DNA from: a bacterium
GTDB lineage: Bacteria; Bacillota; Clostridia; Oscillospirales; Acutalibacteraceae
Reading direction: 5' to 3'
Assembly: GCA_020625875.1 (NCBI GenBank)
Contig: JAHLAX010000070.1
Location: forward strand, 1 to 64,000
Length of the DNA stretch: 64,000 nt
In this document: one piece after another, positions 10,836 to 20,327 of the stretch
Position numbering within the stretch: the stretch's first letter is position 1
How the letters are laid out: the number at the start of each line of letters is the position of its first letter
The notes under the pieces: model-generated
What the model saw: the letters and a program-made list of their open reading frames with translations, nothing else
What the model was told of the DNA's origin: nothing
Database searches by the model: none
Made by a program: the position numbers and the translations under genes

Positions 10836-11023
10836 GTGTTAAGTGTTAAGTGGTAAGTGGTAAGTGAATGTCGTGGAGAAACGTTCCATCTTCCGAGAAC
10901 CTCGCGACCCGATTGGATAAATAATGATAAGAACTAATAAACCTTGGAGCTGATTTTCAACTCCAAGGTTTAATTTTACTAACTACTAATTACTAACTAC
11001 TGGCCACTGCCTAATACTGGCTG
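10836..11023. repeat. Intergenic repeat element: TAAGTG/TAGT-type repeats flanking a conserved block and terminator-like hairpin
   Basis: Left AGTGTTAAGTGTTAAGTGGTAAGTGG, right ACTAACTACTAATTACTAACTACTGGCC; internal block at 10888-10922 matches 34854-34888 (29/35); hairpin AACCTTGGAG...CTCCAAGGTT. Confidence 0.6.
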
Positions 11024-12667
11024 CTGCGCGCCGTGTCTGTACGGAATACAGAACGCTACGGTTACGGCGTGGTCACCGACGCGCTCAAGGTTAGTGAGCA
11101 GTTCGATGAAGATTGTGCCCGCCTCCGCGCTGCACTCACCCTTTGACAGACGCTCAATATGGTGCTGTCTGAACAGCTCGCAATACTCGTCAATCTCGTC
11201 TTCTGTCTGAAGCACAGCCTCGGTAAGGTTCGGGTCTTTGCTCTGATGAGTGAACATATAGAAACTGTCCTCGAGAATACGCTGTACAGTCTCGCACAGT
11301 GTTTTGATTTCTTTCATAGCCTCATCCGTAAAGGTCGCTTCGCCGTTAATAAGCTGGAGCGCGGACTGGCAGATATTCTCACTGCGGTCGCCTATGCGCT
11401 CGAGGTCCTGAATGGCGTTGTACATAGCGCCCATAACCTTACGGTCATAGTCGACGATGTCAAGACCGTTGATTTTAACAATATATTTCGTAATGCTGTT
11501 GGTCAGCTTATCGACAACTTTTTCGTTCTCCTCTACCCTGTCAATGGCTTTTTTATCGCCGTTGAGCAGCGCCTCAAGCGACATATCGAAGCTCGCTCTC
11601 GCGAGGCTCGCCAGACGAGCGCACTCCTTCTCCGTCTGCTGTACAGCAAAGGGAGGCGTGGTGAGGATACGGGGGTCGAGGTAAACGGTGATCTCGTCCT
11701 CTTTTGTTTCCTTATCGGGCAGGATAAGCTTGGTGAGCTTGATAAGCAGTCCTGAAAGCGGTAAGAAAACTATGGTGGTAGCTATATTAAACAGAATATG
11801 AACCGCGGAAATCTGAGCGGGTGTATTTCCCTTTAAGAAGGGAATGCTTTGGAAGATGCTTGTCAGAGAATAAGGCGTCGTGTCCAGAAGCACAACGATA
11901 CCTGTCAACAACAGCGCCGAGAAAAAGCTGATAAAGAAGTTACACAGCGCGACCTGCTTACTCTCGCGGTTAGCTCCCGCGGCCGAGAGGAACACGGGCA
12001 TACACGCGCCGACGTTCATACCGAATACGATAAAAATACAGTTTTCAAGAGAAACTACTCCGCTCATACCGAGCGCCATAAGGATACCGACCGAAGCGGA
12101 CGAGCTCTGGATGATACCCGTAAAAACCATACCTGCCAAAAGACCGAGTATCGGATTGGACAGGCTCTTGATCATATTCGCGAACACGACGGATTCCTTG
12201 AGGAAACCGAAGTTCGAGCTCATCATCGACATACCCATAAACAATATGCCGAAGCCCGCGGCGATCTGACCGTAATACTTGTGGTTGTTCTTTTTGGAGA
12301 ACGTGATTATCGCGGCGCCCGCGAACGCAAACAGCGGCACATAAGCCTTGATGTCAATCGAAAGCAACAGCGACGTTACGGTAGTACCGATTTTAGAACC
12401 GAACAGAATACCTACGCACTGGTAAATATCCATCAGTCCCGCGTTGACGAAACCGACAACCATCGCGTCAGTTGCCGACGAGCTCTGGATAACCGCGGTT
12501 ACCATCAAGCCGACCAGCATTGCGATAAACTTGTTGCTCGTAATCTTCTCGAGCAACGCGCGAAGCTTTGAACCTGCGGCGAGTTCCAGACCTTCGCCCA
12601 TTAGCTTCATACCCAACAGGAAAAGTCCGAGGCCGCCCAAAACGCTTATAACGCTGAATATACTCAT
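10997..12667 (-). CDS. Na/Pi cotransporter family protein with C-terminal PhoU-like domain
   Basis: Two QSSSA repeats typical of NptA/PNaS family, C-terminal PhoU-like helices; start ATG at 12667 preceded by GGAGGGA. Confidence 0.92.
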   Translation of the reverse strand: MSIFSVISVLGGLGLFLLGMKLMGEGLELAAGSKLRALLEKITSNKFIAMLVGLMVTAVIQSSSATDAMVVGFVNAGLMDIYQCVGILFGSKIGTTVTSLLLSIDIKAYVPLFAFAGAAIITFSKKNNHKYYGQIAAGFGILFMGMSMMSSNFGFLKESVVFANMIKSLSNPILGLLAGMVFTGIIQSSSASVGILMALGMSGVVSLENCIFIVFGMNVGACMPVFLSAAGANRESKQVALCNFFISFFSALLLTGIVVLLDTTPYSLTSIFQSIPFLKGNTPAQISAVHILFNIATTIVFLPLSGLLIKLTKLILPDKETKEDEITVYLDPRILTTPPFAVQQTEKECARLASLARASFDMSLEALLNGDKKAIDRVEENEKVVDKLTNSITKYIVKINGLDIVDYDRKVMGAMYNAIQDLERIGDRSENICQSALQLINGEATFTDEAMKEIKTLCETVQRILEDSFYMFTHQSKDPNLTEAVLQTEDEIDEYCELFRQHHIERLSKGECSAEAGTIFIELLTNLERVGDHAVTVAFCIPYRHGAQQPVLGSGQ

Positions 12668-12783
12668 AGTTCCCTCCGTAGCAGGATAGAAAATGCGGCT
12701 GGAAAATGTGACGAAAAATGTCAACTTCCACCATTACTATAGTAATATATGGAAACGCAATAAATATTCTGATAAAGAATTAT

Positions 12784-14535
12784 TTAGAATTTATTTTTCG
12801 GTAGCTCTGGGTCAACATACACAGTGTGGTTGTTCACAAAAATTACCATCCCCGGTTTAGCACCGTTAGGCTTTGAAACGTGCTTGACGAGCGTGTAATC
12901 GACCGCCACGTTCGAGCTCTCGCGAGCCTTGCTGTGATAAGCGGCGATTCGTGCCGCTTCGATAATTGATGTGTCGGGCACATCTTTGCCCTCGGTTACA
13001 AGAATAGTGTGAGAACCCGCTATATCCTTAGTGTGGAACCACAAATCTCGCTTATGCGCGGTTTTTAACGTGAGCATATCATTTTGCTTGTTATTTCTGC
13101 CGACGAGCACTTTGAAACCGTCAGATGTTGTATATTCCAGCGGCGGAAGCTGCGCGGGCTTTTTCACAGCGCTTTTAGGACGTTTTATATAGCCCTGCTC
13201 CATAAACTCAAGACGAATCTGATTGAGTTCCTTCTCACTAGTCACTCTCGACAGCGAATCCGATAGCGTATCAAGGTACTCGAGCTCCTCCTCGGCTTTC
13301 TTTATCTGAACGGTAAGAACCTGCTCGGCGGTTTTCGCCTTGTTATAATCCTTATAAAACTTCTGAGCGTTCTGAGCGGGCGAAATCGCGGGATTAAGTT
13401 TAATAGTCAAGGGAGCGTTGTTCTCATCATAATAATTCTCAACTGTCACACTCTCGGCGCCCCGTTCAATCCTGTAGAGATTAGCCTGAAGCAAGTCGCC
13501 CTGGATTCTGAGCTGTTCGCGGTTCTCGCAAGCGGCAAGCTCGCGCTTTTGAGCGTTGATTTTATTAGATGTTCTGTTAATCAGATTGCTGAGAGTTTTT
13601 GACAAGTCTGTCTTTTTGACGCGCATACGGTCGGCACTGTCGCGCTCAGCGTAATAACTGTCAAGCAAGGCACAGAAGCTGTCGCGCCTTTGGCGCTCAC
13701 AGAGACTGCCATATTGCTCAATATCAATGAACGCTATATCAAACGGTCTTGCCTCTCCCTTGTGAAAAATAATATACGGCGTACCCGAACAGGTCAGCAA
13801 CAAATCGGACAGTTTATTAATTTCATCTTTTAATTTGTACTTGTCATTATCGGATAGAGTTTTATTGCTCGCTGTTTTACCGCCGAGAATTCTATGCTCC
13901 AGCTCACGGCAGATAACAGGCGAAATACCCTCAACCGCGTTCAGAATAGCCTTATTGAGCGGCTTTTCGTCGGGTGTGTTGATAATCTTATCAATAACCT
14001 CGTCCTTATCACTGAGCAGTATATTGAGCTTGTCCTGCTTTTCGGGAAGCTCATAGGGCAAATTCGGCAGTACCAAACGACGGCTCGACATAGTTATATC
14101 CACTCTTTTTAGCGCGTCGATAATCTTATTGTTTTCGTCAACAAAAATAACGTTGCTGTACTTGCCCATAATCTCAACAACGAGCGTCAGCCTGACTTTG
14201 TCGCCGAGCTCATTTGTGCAGTCAAAATCAAAGAACAAGATTCTGTCAAGTCCCGATTGGCGAATATCAACGAGCTTTCCCCCACCGAGACGCTTACGCA
14301 TCAGCATACAAAGCATAGGCGGCGAGGCTGGGTTCTCAACACTGTACTCGGTGAAATTCACGCGCGGCGAATTAGCCCTTGTCGAGACAAGCAGCTTTTT
14401 GTTGCCCTCCATTGTGCGGAGGTGTATTAAGATTTCATCACGGTTTGGCTGATAAATCTGATACACACGCGCACCGAGAGCTGTTGTCTTCAGCTCATTT
14501 ACAACATGGCGCAGCATCATTCCGTCGAGAGCCAA
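12784..14535 (-). CDS. rqcH: Rqc2/NEMF homolog RqcH (fibronectin-binding-like, ribosome quality control)
   Basis: MALDGMMLRHVVNELK, NFACT-N and NFACT-R region LVGRNNKQNDMLTLKTAHKRDLWFHTKDIAGSH. Confidence 0.93.
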   Translation of the reverse strand: MALDGMMLRHVVNELKTTALGARVYQIYQPNRDEILIHLRTMEGNKKLLVSTRANSPRVNFTEYSVENPASPPMLCMLMRKRLGGGKLVDIRQSGLDRILFFDFDCTNELGDKVRLTLVVEIMGKYSNVIFVDENNKIIDALKRVDITMSSRRLVLPNLPYELPEKQDKLNILLSDKDEVIDKIINTPDEKPLNKAILNAVEGISPVICRELEHRILGGKTASNKTLSDNDKYKLKDEINKLSDLLLTCSGTPYIIFHKGEARPFDIAFIDIEQYGSLCERQRRDSFCALLDSYYAERDSADRMRVKKTDLSKTLSNLINRTSNKINAQKRELAACENREQLRIQGDLLQANLYRIERGAESVTVENYYDENNAPLTIKLNPAISPAQNAQKFYKDYNKAKTAEQVLTVQIKKAEEELEYLDTLSDSLSRVTSEKELNQIRLEFMEQGYIKRPKSAVKKPAQLPPLEYTTSDGFKVLVGRNNKQNDMLTLKTAHKRDLWFHTKDIAGSHTILVTEGKDVPDTSIIEAARIAAYHSKARESSNVAVDYTLVKHVSKPNGAKPGMVIFVNNHTVYVDPELPKNKF

Positions 14536-14560
14536 TGGTTTTCACCTCCGGTGAAAATAG

Positions 14561-14709
14561 TAGTTAGTAGTCAGTAGTTAGTTGTCAGTTGTTTGCGCGA
14601 AAAACAATAGCAGTAATATAACAATCATTTCCCGAGAGAAGTCTGCCCATATTCTGTCTGAAACCTGTTAATGATTAACTGACTACTGATTACTAACTAC
14701 TAACTACTC
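14561..14709. repeat. Palindromic intergenic repeat element between rqcH and rlmH
   Basis: Left TAGTTAGTAGTCAGTAGTTAGTTGTCAGTT is an imperfect inverted copy (about 26/30) of right AACTGACTACTGATTACTAACTACTAACTA. Confidence 0.7.
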
Positions 14710-15190
14710 ATTTATGGTACTTCCCGTTCCCATTAATCTCAAAAGCTCTGTAAATCTGCTCACAGAGCACAACGCGAGCCATCTGGTGCGGGAAGGTCAT
14801 TCTGCTCATAGAGAGCTTAAAGTCCGAGCGCTGCTTGACTTCGTTCGAAAGTCCCCAGCTCCCGCCTATGATAAAATCTACGGTGCTCTTACCGCTGAGC
14901 GATATATCCGAAAGCTTGTCGGCGAGCTCTGGCGAGCTTATCATCTTACCCTCGATACACATCGAGATAACATACGAGCCTTTTGATACAGCGCCGAGAA
15001 TCCGCTTGCCTTCAGCATTCAGAATCGAATCAATCTGCGCGGTATTTGGGTTTTGATAGGTCTTTTCCTCATCAAGCTCTACAATATTAAAACGACAAAA
15101 CGCCGACAGCCGTTTTTTATACTCGGCTATCGCGTCCGTCCAATATTTTTCCTTAATTTTTCCTATACAAATAATATTTACAGTAAGCAT
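14708..15190 (-). CDS. rlmH: 23S rRNA (pseudouridine1915-N3)-methyltransferase
   Basis: 160 aa; IICIGKIKEKYW, FIIGGSWGLSNEV, MTFPHQMARVVLCEQIYRA. Confidence 0.96.
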   Translation of the reverse strand: MLTVNIICIGKIKEKYWTDAIAEYKKRLSAFCRFNIVELDEEKTYQNPNTAQIDSILNAEGKRILGAVSKGSYVISMCIEGKMISSPELADKLSDISLSGKSTVDFIIGGSWGLSNEVKQRSDFKLSMSRMTFPHQMARVVLCEQIYRAFEINGNGKYHK

Positions 15191-15196
15191 ATGTCT

Positions 15197-15985
15197 TCAA
15201 AATACTATGGATTTTCCGTTACATACAGCGGGAACGTCGGACAATGTAAAATCCAAATCCCGCTTCATCCCTACAGCTTTGAGCGTATTAACGCTCGTGT
15301 TCACGGCAAGCTCGGGAAGATTATTATTCTCTGATATATGGCCGAGCATAAGCCGAAAAACTCCACAGCGTATAAAGTCAGCAAGCTCGCCCGCGCAGGC
15401 GTCGTTGCTGAGATGACCTTTATCGGAAAGTATGCGAGCTTTCACGTTGGGCGGATAGAATCCGTTTTTGAGCATATTTATATCGTGGTTCGACTCTACA
15501 ACTGCAAAATCACTTTTTCGTATTACGTCACGCACATTGTCGGTCATAACGCCCAAATCCGTGGCTATTGTCGCGCGCCTGCCGTCAGCGGTTATAACCT
15601 GATAGCAACAGCTCTCTCTGGCGTCGTGAGAAGTATCACAACGAACAATCCGCATATTGCCAATATCCACAGTATCGCTGATAACATCGCAGTTATTCAG
15701 CGGTTCTACAAAGCCTTTTTCTTCCATCGCGAGCAGAGTACCCACGCTGGCGTAAATCTTAAGCCCGTGTTTCTTGGCAAACACACGAAGACCGCTGCAG
15801 TGATCTACGTGCTCGTGCGTCACAAAAACAGCGCCGATTGACTTGGGACTTATACCGCAATAATCAAGCGCCTCATCGAGCTGTTTAGCGCTTCTTCCCG
15901 CGTCAATCAGCACACCCTCGCCCGAGGAGCCTATGTAATAGCTGTTGCCCTTGCTGCCGGAAAACAGCGGAACAACTTTAGCCAT
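15197..15985 (-). CDS. MBL-fold metallohydrolase (WalJ/YycJ-like)
   Basis: SGSKGNSYYIGSSGEGVLIDAG, THEHVDHCSG; adjacent to rlmH. Confidence 0.9.
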   Translation of the reverse strand: MAKVVPLFSGSKGNSYYIGSSGEGVLIDAGRSAKQLDEALDYCGISPKSIGAVFVTHEHVDHCSGLRVFAKKHGLKIYASVGTLLAMEEKGFVEPLNNCDVISDTVDIGNMRIVRCDTSHDARESCCYQVITADGRRATIATDLGVMTDNVRDVIRKSDFAVVESNHDINMLKNGFYPPNVKARILSDKGHLSNDACAGELADFIRCGVFRLMLGHISENNNLPELAVNTSVNTLKAVGMKRDLDFTLSDVPAVCNGKSIVF

Positions 15986-16046
15986 AGCAGGTTCTCTCCT
16001 TTCGTATAAATTCGTATAATTCTTAACTTTTATTATAACACAAAAT

Positions 16047-16155
16047 TAAGTAATAAGGAATAGGTAATAAGTAAAATATAAAAAACGCCTGACGCTAAAA
16101 CAAACATCAGACGTTTAATCTCAATAAAACTTATTACTTACTACTTATTACTTAG
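16047..16155. repeat. Inverted-repeat element downstream of murA containing a terminator hairpin
   Basis: TAAGTAATAAGGAATAGGTAATAAGT versus ACTTATTACTTACTACTTATTACTTA flank; internal minus-strand hairpin AAACGTCTGATG...CGTCAGGCGTTTTTT. Confidence 0.7.
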
Positions 16156-16156
16156 C

Positions 16157-17467
16157 TTACGCTCTGAGGCTTCTCTCGCTGTGATCCTCGTAGTAAACTT
16201 TCTTAATATCGGCACCGAGGTTAGTGAGCTTCTCAACAATATCCTCGTATCCGCGCTCGATATACTGAATTGAGCTAACCTCTGTGGTACCGCTCGCGCA
16301 AAGTCCCGCGATAATCATAGCCGCGCCCGCTCTGAGGTCTGTAGCCTTAACAGGAGCAGCAGAAAGACGAGAACCGCCTTCGATGATAGCGAGTCTGCCC
16401 TCAACAGAAACGTGAGCGCCCATAAGTGTGAGCTCAGAAACATACTGATAACGGTTATCCCAAACGCTCTCGTTGATAATGCTTGTGCCCTCAACTGTTG
16501 TCAGAAGCACAGCGAACTGAGGCTGACAGTCAGTCGGGAAGCCGGGGTGAGGCATTGTCTTGATATTGCAGCGGTGAAGTGGACGCTTTGTCGCGTCAAC
16601 AAGAACTGCCTCGTCGAACTCCTTAATCTCACAGCCGATTTCGCGAAGCTTCGCGGTAATAGACTCTAAGTGCTTGGGAGTTACGTTCTTAACGAGTACT
16701 CTGCCCCTTGTAGCGGCAGCAGCGCACATATAAGTACCCGCCTCAATCTGGTCGGGGATAATTGAATAGTTAACGCCGTGGAGGAAGTCTACTCCGCGGA
16801 TTTTGATTGTATCGGTACCAGCGCCTCTGATCTGAGCGCCCATAGAGTTGAGGAAGTTAGCGAGGTCAACTATATGCGGCTCTTTGGCTGCGTTCTCGAT
16901 AATTGTCTGACCCTCAGCCTTAACAGCCGCGAGCATAATGTTGATTGTCGCGCCGACAGAAGCGAAGTCGAGGTAGATATGGCTGCCTCTGAGCTTATAA
17001 TCGGAACGAACATCAATAATGGCGCCGTTTACGAGCTCGTGACGAGCTCCCATAGCAGCAAAACCCTTAAGATGCAAATCGATAGGACGCGCGCCGAAAT
17101 TACAGCCACCTGGGAGACAAACTCTCGCCTCGTGGCTTCTGCCGAGTAACGCGCCCAAAAGGTAGTACGACGCGCGCATTCCGCGGACTAAATCCGAGGT
17201 CGCGCTCGTTGTTTCGATGCTCTTAGGGTCTATATATAATGTATTTTTATTTATTCTTTTTACTTCAGCGCCCATCTCCTGAAGGATGCGTCCGATAAGA
17301 GAAACGTCGCTGATATTAGGTATATTTTCTATACGGCAGGGCTCGTCACAAAGAATAACGGCGGGAATAATCGCAACCGCGGCATTCTTGGCGCCGCTGA
17401 TAGCTACATCGCCATCAAGCACCTTGCCTCCGTTTATTACAAATTTTTCCAACGTGGCACACTCCAA
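16157..17467 (-). CDS. murA: UDP-N-acetylglucosamine 1-carboxyvinyltransferase
   Basis: FVINGGKVLDGDVAISGAKNAAVAI; active-site Cys in LPGGCNFGARPIDLH. Confidence 0.95.
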   Translation of the reverse strand: MECATLEKFVINGGKVLDGDVAISGAKNAAVAIIPAVILCDEPCRIENIPNISDVSLIGRILQEMGAEVKRINKNTLYIDPKSIETTSATSDLVRGMRASYYLLGALLGRSHEARVCLPGGCNFGARPIDLHLKGFAAMGARHELVNGAIIDVRSDYKLRGSHIYLDFASVGATINIMLAAVKAEGQTIIENAAKEPHIVDLANFLNSMGAQIRGAGTDTIKIRGVDFLHGVNYSIIPDQIEAGTYMCAAAATRGRVLVKNVTPKHLESITAKLREIGCEIKEFDEAVLVDATKRPLHRCNIKTMPHPGFPTDCQPQFAVLLTTVEGTSIINESVWDNRYQYVSELTLMGAHVSVEGRLAIIEGGSRLSAAPVKATDLRAGAAMIIAGLCASGTTEVSSIQYIERGYEDIVEKLTNLGADIKKVYYEDHSERSLRA

Positions 17468-17881
17468 ATAAAAACTATTAACTCATCTAGTCACATAATG
17501 TCAAAGCTCGTTCTATCTAAACTCCCGATTAGCGGTCGTTACTCAAAAGCTGATGACACTCGCGCTTCTTTTAGTTTTTCATTTACCTTCTCAAATATGA
17601 TTCCCCAACATTAATTATATGTTACAAATATGTAAGAAAATCACAATTTGTTGTGGCGTCGCACATATATCACCACAATTTCATCCATAAAAATAATACC
17701 CCATTACAAACTCAAAGTCAAGACGTTTTCGGAAAATGTAACCTAAATTTGGTAATCTTGTATGTTATTTGTCAGCAGACTGTAATTTTTATTCGGATAA
17801 TGACTAAAGAGGTTAAATGACTGTTATTTTTTCCTAAAAAGAATTAAAAAACTGACATATTTTTCTTTTTCAGAAAAAACA

Positions 17882-17918
17882 AAACGCCCCGAAAACGGGG
17901 CGTTAAAGATTTTTTATT
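17882..17918. terminator. Terminator hairpin at the end of the acyltransferase gene
   Basis: AACGCCCCGAAAACGGGGCGTT, with A-rich left and T-rich right flanks. Confidence 0.8.
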
Positions 17919-18930
17919 TATCTTTTATGGAGTATAGCTTTTTTACTCCCATTTGTATCCACTTAAACGGATACGAGAACGGTTTGAGTGAAAGAATAAT
18001 AGTTATAGCGAGCGAGATTGCCATAATGAACAAGAACGCTCTGTTGCTGTCGATTGTGAAATGTACAAGATTTGAATCGAACAGAGTAATCTTCAGTATC
18101 ATATGAAGCACAAAGATTTGCAGCGAGTTCTGACCAATCTTTGCTATTATACTCTTCTTTTCTGGTATCAACAGCACAAGCGCCGCTATCATCATCAGAG
18201 CGATAATCATAACATAAATCCTCAACGCGCTGCCTTCCCAGAACCCGAGATGAAGCTTGATATTATTATTCTTGCCGTAGAACAGCTTTTTCCACGGATA
18301 GTCCATATTGAATATCCACATTGATACGGACGCGGCGAAACACGCCAGACCAAGCGGAATTCTCGCGTACCACTTCCACGAGCGGATTTTCTTTACGGTG
18401 TCGCCGTTTAGATAGTAGCCGATGAAGTAGAACGGAGCGAAAGCCGAAAAACGCATAATCGTCATATATTGTGACGCTTTTTCGTCATTCGCGATGAGCA
18501 TAGCGAACACAACAGTCGCCGAAATCACAAACCACGCGGGTAGCTTCTCGCAAATCGGCGTAAGCAGATAGAGGAAGAATAACGCGAGAAGATACCACAA
18601 GCCTCTGCACGGGTTAAAGAATGAAAGTGTACCGACCTTAATATGCATTAAATACCTGATGCCCATAAACAAAAGCTGGAACACAGCGTAGTACGCGAAC
18701 AGCGTCGCCGCCTTTTCGGGACGAATTTTGCCGTTGACACAATATCGTTTCGCGAAGAATCCGGATACGAATATAAACGCGGCCATATGGAACGAATAGA
18801 TAAACATATCCATCGCTCTGGCGGGAATCGCGTAATCCTTGATTTCACACACTCCGAGAGCGTGCGCGGATACAACGAAATAAATCAAAAGGGCTTTCAT
18901 ATTATCCCACATATATTCACGTTGTTGCAT
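17914..18930 (-). CDS. Acyltransferase 3 family membrane protein
   Basis: Multi-TM OafA/Acyltransferase_3-like: YMWDNMKALLIYFVVSAHALG; AGGAGG upstream of ATG at 18930. Confidence 0.85.
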   Translation of the reverse strand: MQQREYMWDNMKALLIYFVVSAHALGVCEIKDYAIPARAMDMFIYSFHMAAFIFVSGFFAKRYCVNGKIRPEKAATLFAYYAVFQLLFMGIRYLMHIKVGTLSFFNPCRGLWYLLALFFLYLLTPICEKLPAWFVISATVVFAMLIANDEKASQYMTIMRFSAFAPFYFIGYYLNGDTVKKIRSWKWYARIPLGLACFAASVSMWIFNMDYPWKKLFYGKNNNIKLHLGFWEGSALRIYVMIIALMMIAALVLLIPEKKSIIAKIGQNSLQIFVLHMILKITLFDSNLVHFTIDSNRAFLFIMAISLAITIILSLKPFSYPFKWIQMGVKKLYSIKDK

Positions 18931-18987
18931 ATAAAACCTCCTTATTATCAATCAAAATAATAACTTATTATGAACACAAAGTCAATA

Positions 18988-19257
18988 TTAGTTTTCGTTA
19001 ATTATTTGATTCTGCAAATCTCTCGAAAGTCTCATAATCTCAACGAACAACTGACGGGTATACGAGCCGTACTCGCCGCTTTGAGCGCCGACGCGGTCGA
19101 GCACCTCATTTTCTCTCGCTTCATTGAGAATCGGAATATTATTCGCCGTTTTGTACTCAGCAACGTCTTTTGAACAATTCATACGCCTGACAAAAAGCTC
19201 GACAAGCTGCTCGTCTATTTCGTTTATTTCTTTTCTTATTTCATCTAACTTTCTCAT
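18988..19257 (-). CDS. Chorismate mutase (AroH/AroQ type, monofunctional)
   Basis: LDEIRKEINEIDEQLVELFVRRMNCSKDVAEYK; overlaps aroC stop, end of shikimate operon. Confidence 0.93.
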   Translation of the reverse strand: MRKLDEIRKEINEIDEQLVELFVRRMNCSKDVAEYKTANNIPILNEARENEVLDRVGAQSGEYGSYTRQLFVEIMRLSRDLQNQIINEN

Positions 19258-20327
19258 ATCATCACCATATCCAGCACGGCAATCGCCGCAACCGCCTCAA
19301 CCACGCTGACCGCTCTCGGAACAATACACGGGTCGTGTCTGCCTTTGATTTCAAGCGTAGTGTTTTCACCTGTACTGAGGTTGACTGTTTTCTGTTCTTT
19401 AGCTATTGATGGAGTGGGCTTGAACGCCGCGCGGAAGATAATCGGCATACCGTCAGATATTCCGCCGAGGATTCCGCCGCAGTTATTTGTAGTCGTAACT
19501 ACTTTTCCGTCTTTATACTCAAAGCTGTCGTTGTTTTCGCTGCCTCTGAGTTTTGAACTTTCAAAGCCCGCGCCGAACTCCACACCTTTAACAGCTGGAA
19601 TCCCGAAAAGCGCCTGACTGAGTTTACCCTCAATCCCATCGAACAACGGTCCGCCTATTCCCGCGGGCATACCTGTTACGGCGCATTCAACTACACCGCC
19701 TACACTGTCGAGCCCCTGTCTAGCCGCTTCAACAGCGGCGCGCATAGCTTCTTCCCTGTTCTTATCAATCAGGGCAAAGCTCTCTGTATTCAACCTGTCA
19801 ATCAGCTCATCATTTACGCTTACAGGGTTAAATCGCTCGTCCTCAACATCTGCGATTGACGCTATATGCGCGGCGATTTTTATACCCTTGCTTTCGAGTA
19901 TCTGGCGCGCTACAGCACCCGCGAAAACTATAGGAGCCGTCAGTCTTCCGCTGAAGTGACCGCCGCCGCGTATATCGTTCTTACCGTTGTATTTAACATA
20001 AGCGGTATAGTCCGCGTGAGCGGGACGCGGCTTGTCGAGTATATTTGAATAGTCGCCGCTCTTGGTGTTGGTATTCTCAATAAAACAAACTATGGGAGCG
20101 CCTGTTGTCACACCGTCAAGGATGCCCGACTTGATTTCGGGAAAGTCCTTTTCAAGCCGCGGCGTGGCGGTTTTGTCCTTACCAGGAGCGCGTCTCGCCA
20201 TCTGGGCATACACCTTGTCCATATTAATCTCAAAACCCGCGGGGATATTTTCGAGCACACAGCCTATTCCCGCGCCGTGGCTTTCGCCGAACACAGCGAG
20301 CTTTATTCTATCTCCGTAAGTTGACAT
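19254..20327 (-). CDS. aroC: Chorismate synthase
   Basis: FGESHGAGIGCVLENIPAG, GGGHFSGRLTAPIV, GRHDPCIVPRA. Confidence 0.96.
   Translation of the reverse strand: MSTYGDRIKLAVFGESHGAGIGCVLENIPAGFEINMDKVYAQMARRAPGKDKTATPRLEKDFPEIKSGILDGVTTGAPIVCFIENTNTKSGDYSNILDKPRPAHADYTAYVKYNGKNDIRGGGHFSGRLTAPIVFAGAVARQILESKGIKIAAHIASIADVEDERFNPVSVNDELIDRLNTESFALIDKNREEAMRAAVEAARQGLDSVGGVVECAVTGMPAGIGGPLFDGIEGKLSQALFGIPAVKGVEFGAGFESSKLRGSENNDSFEYKDGKVVTTTNNCGGILGGISDGMPIIFRAAFKPTPSIAKEQKTVNLSTGENTTLEIKGRHDPCIVPRAVSVVEAVAAIAVLDMVMI

Noticed and set aside
11849-12571. 240-aa plus-strand ORF antisense to the Na/Pi transporter gene
   Set aside because: Arg/His/Asp-rich low-information sequence with no recognisable domain, fully overlapping a convincing transporter gene; typical antisense artifact.
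15197-15985. Metallo-beta-lactamase resistance gene
   Set aside because: The sequence and the rlmH neighbourhood fit the housekeeping WalJ/YycJ type MBL-fold family.
17468-17880. Long murA/acyltransferase intergenic region as a structured ncRNA
   Set aside because: AT-rich with short imperfect hairpins only; no recognised 6S, SRP, tmRNA or RNase P features could be supported.
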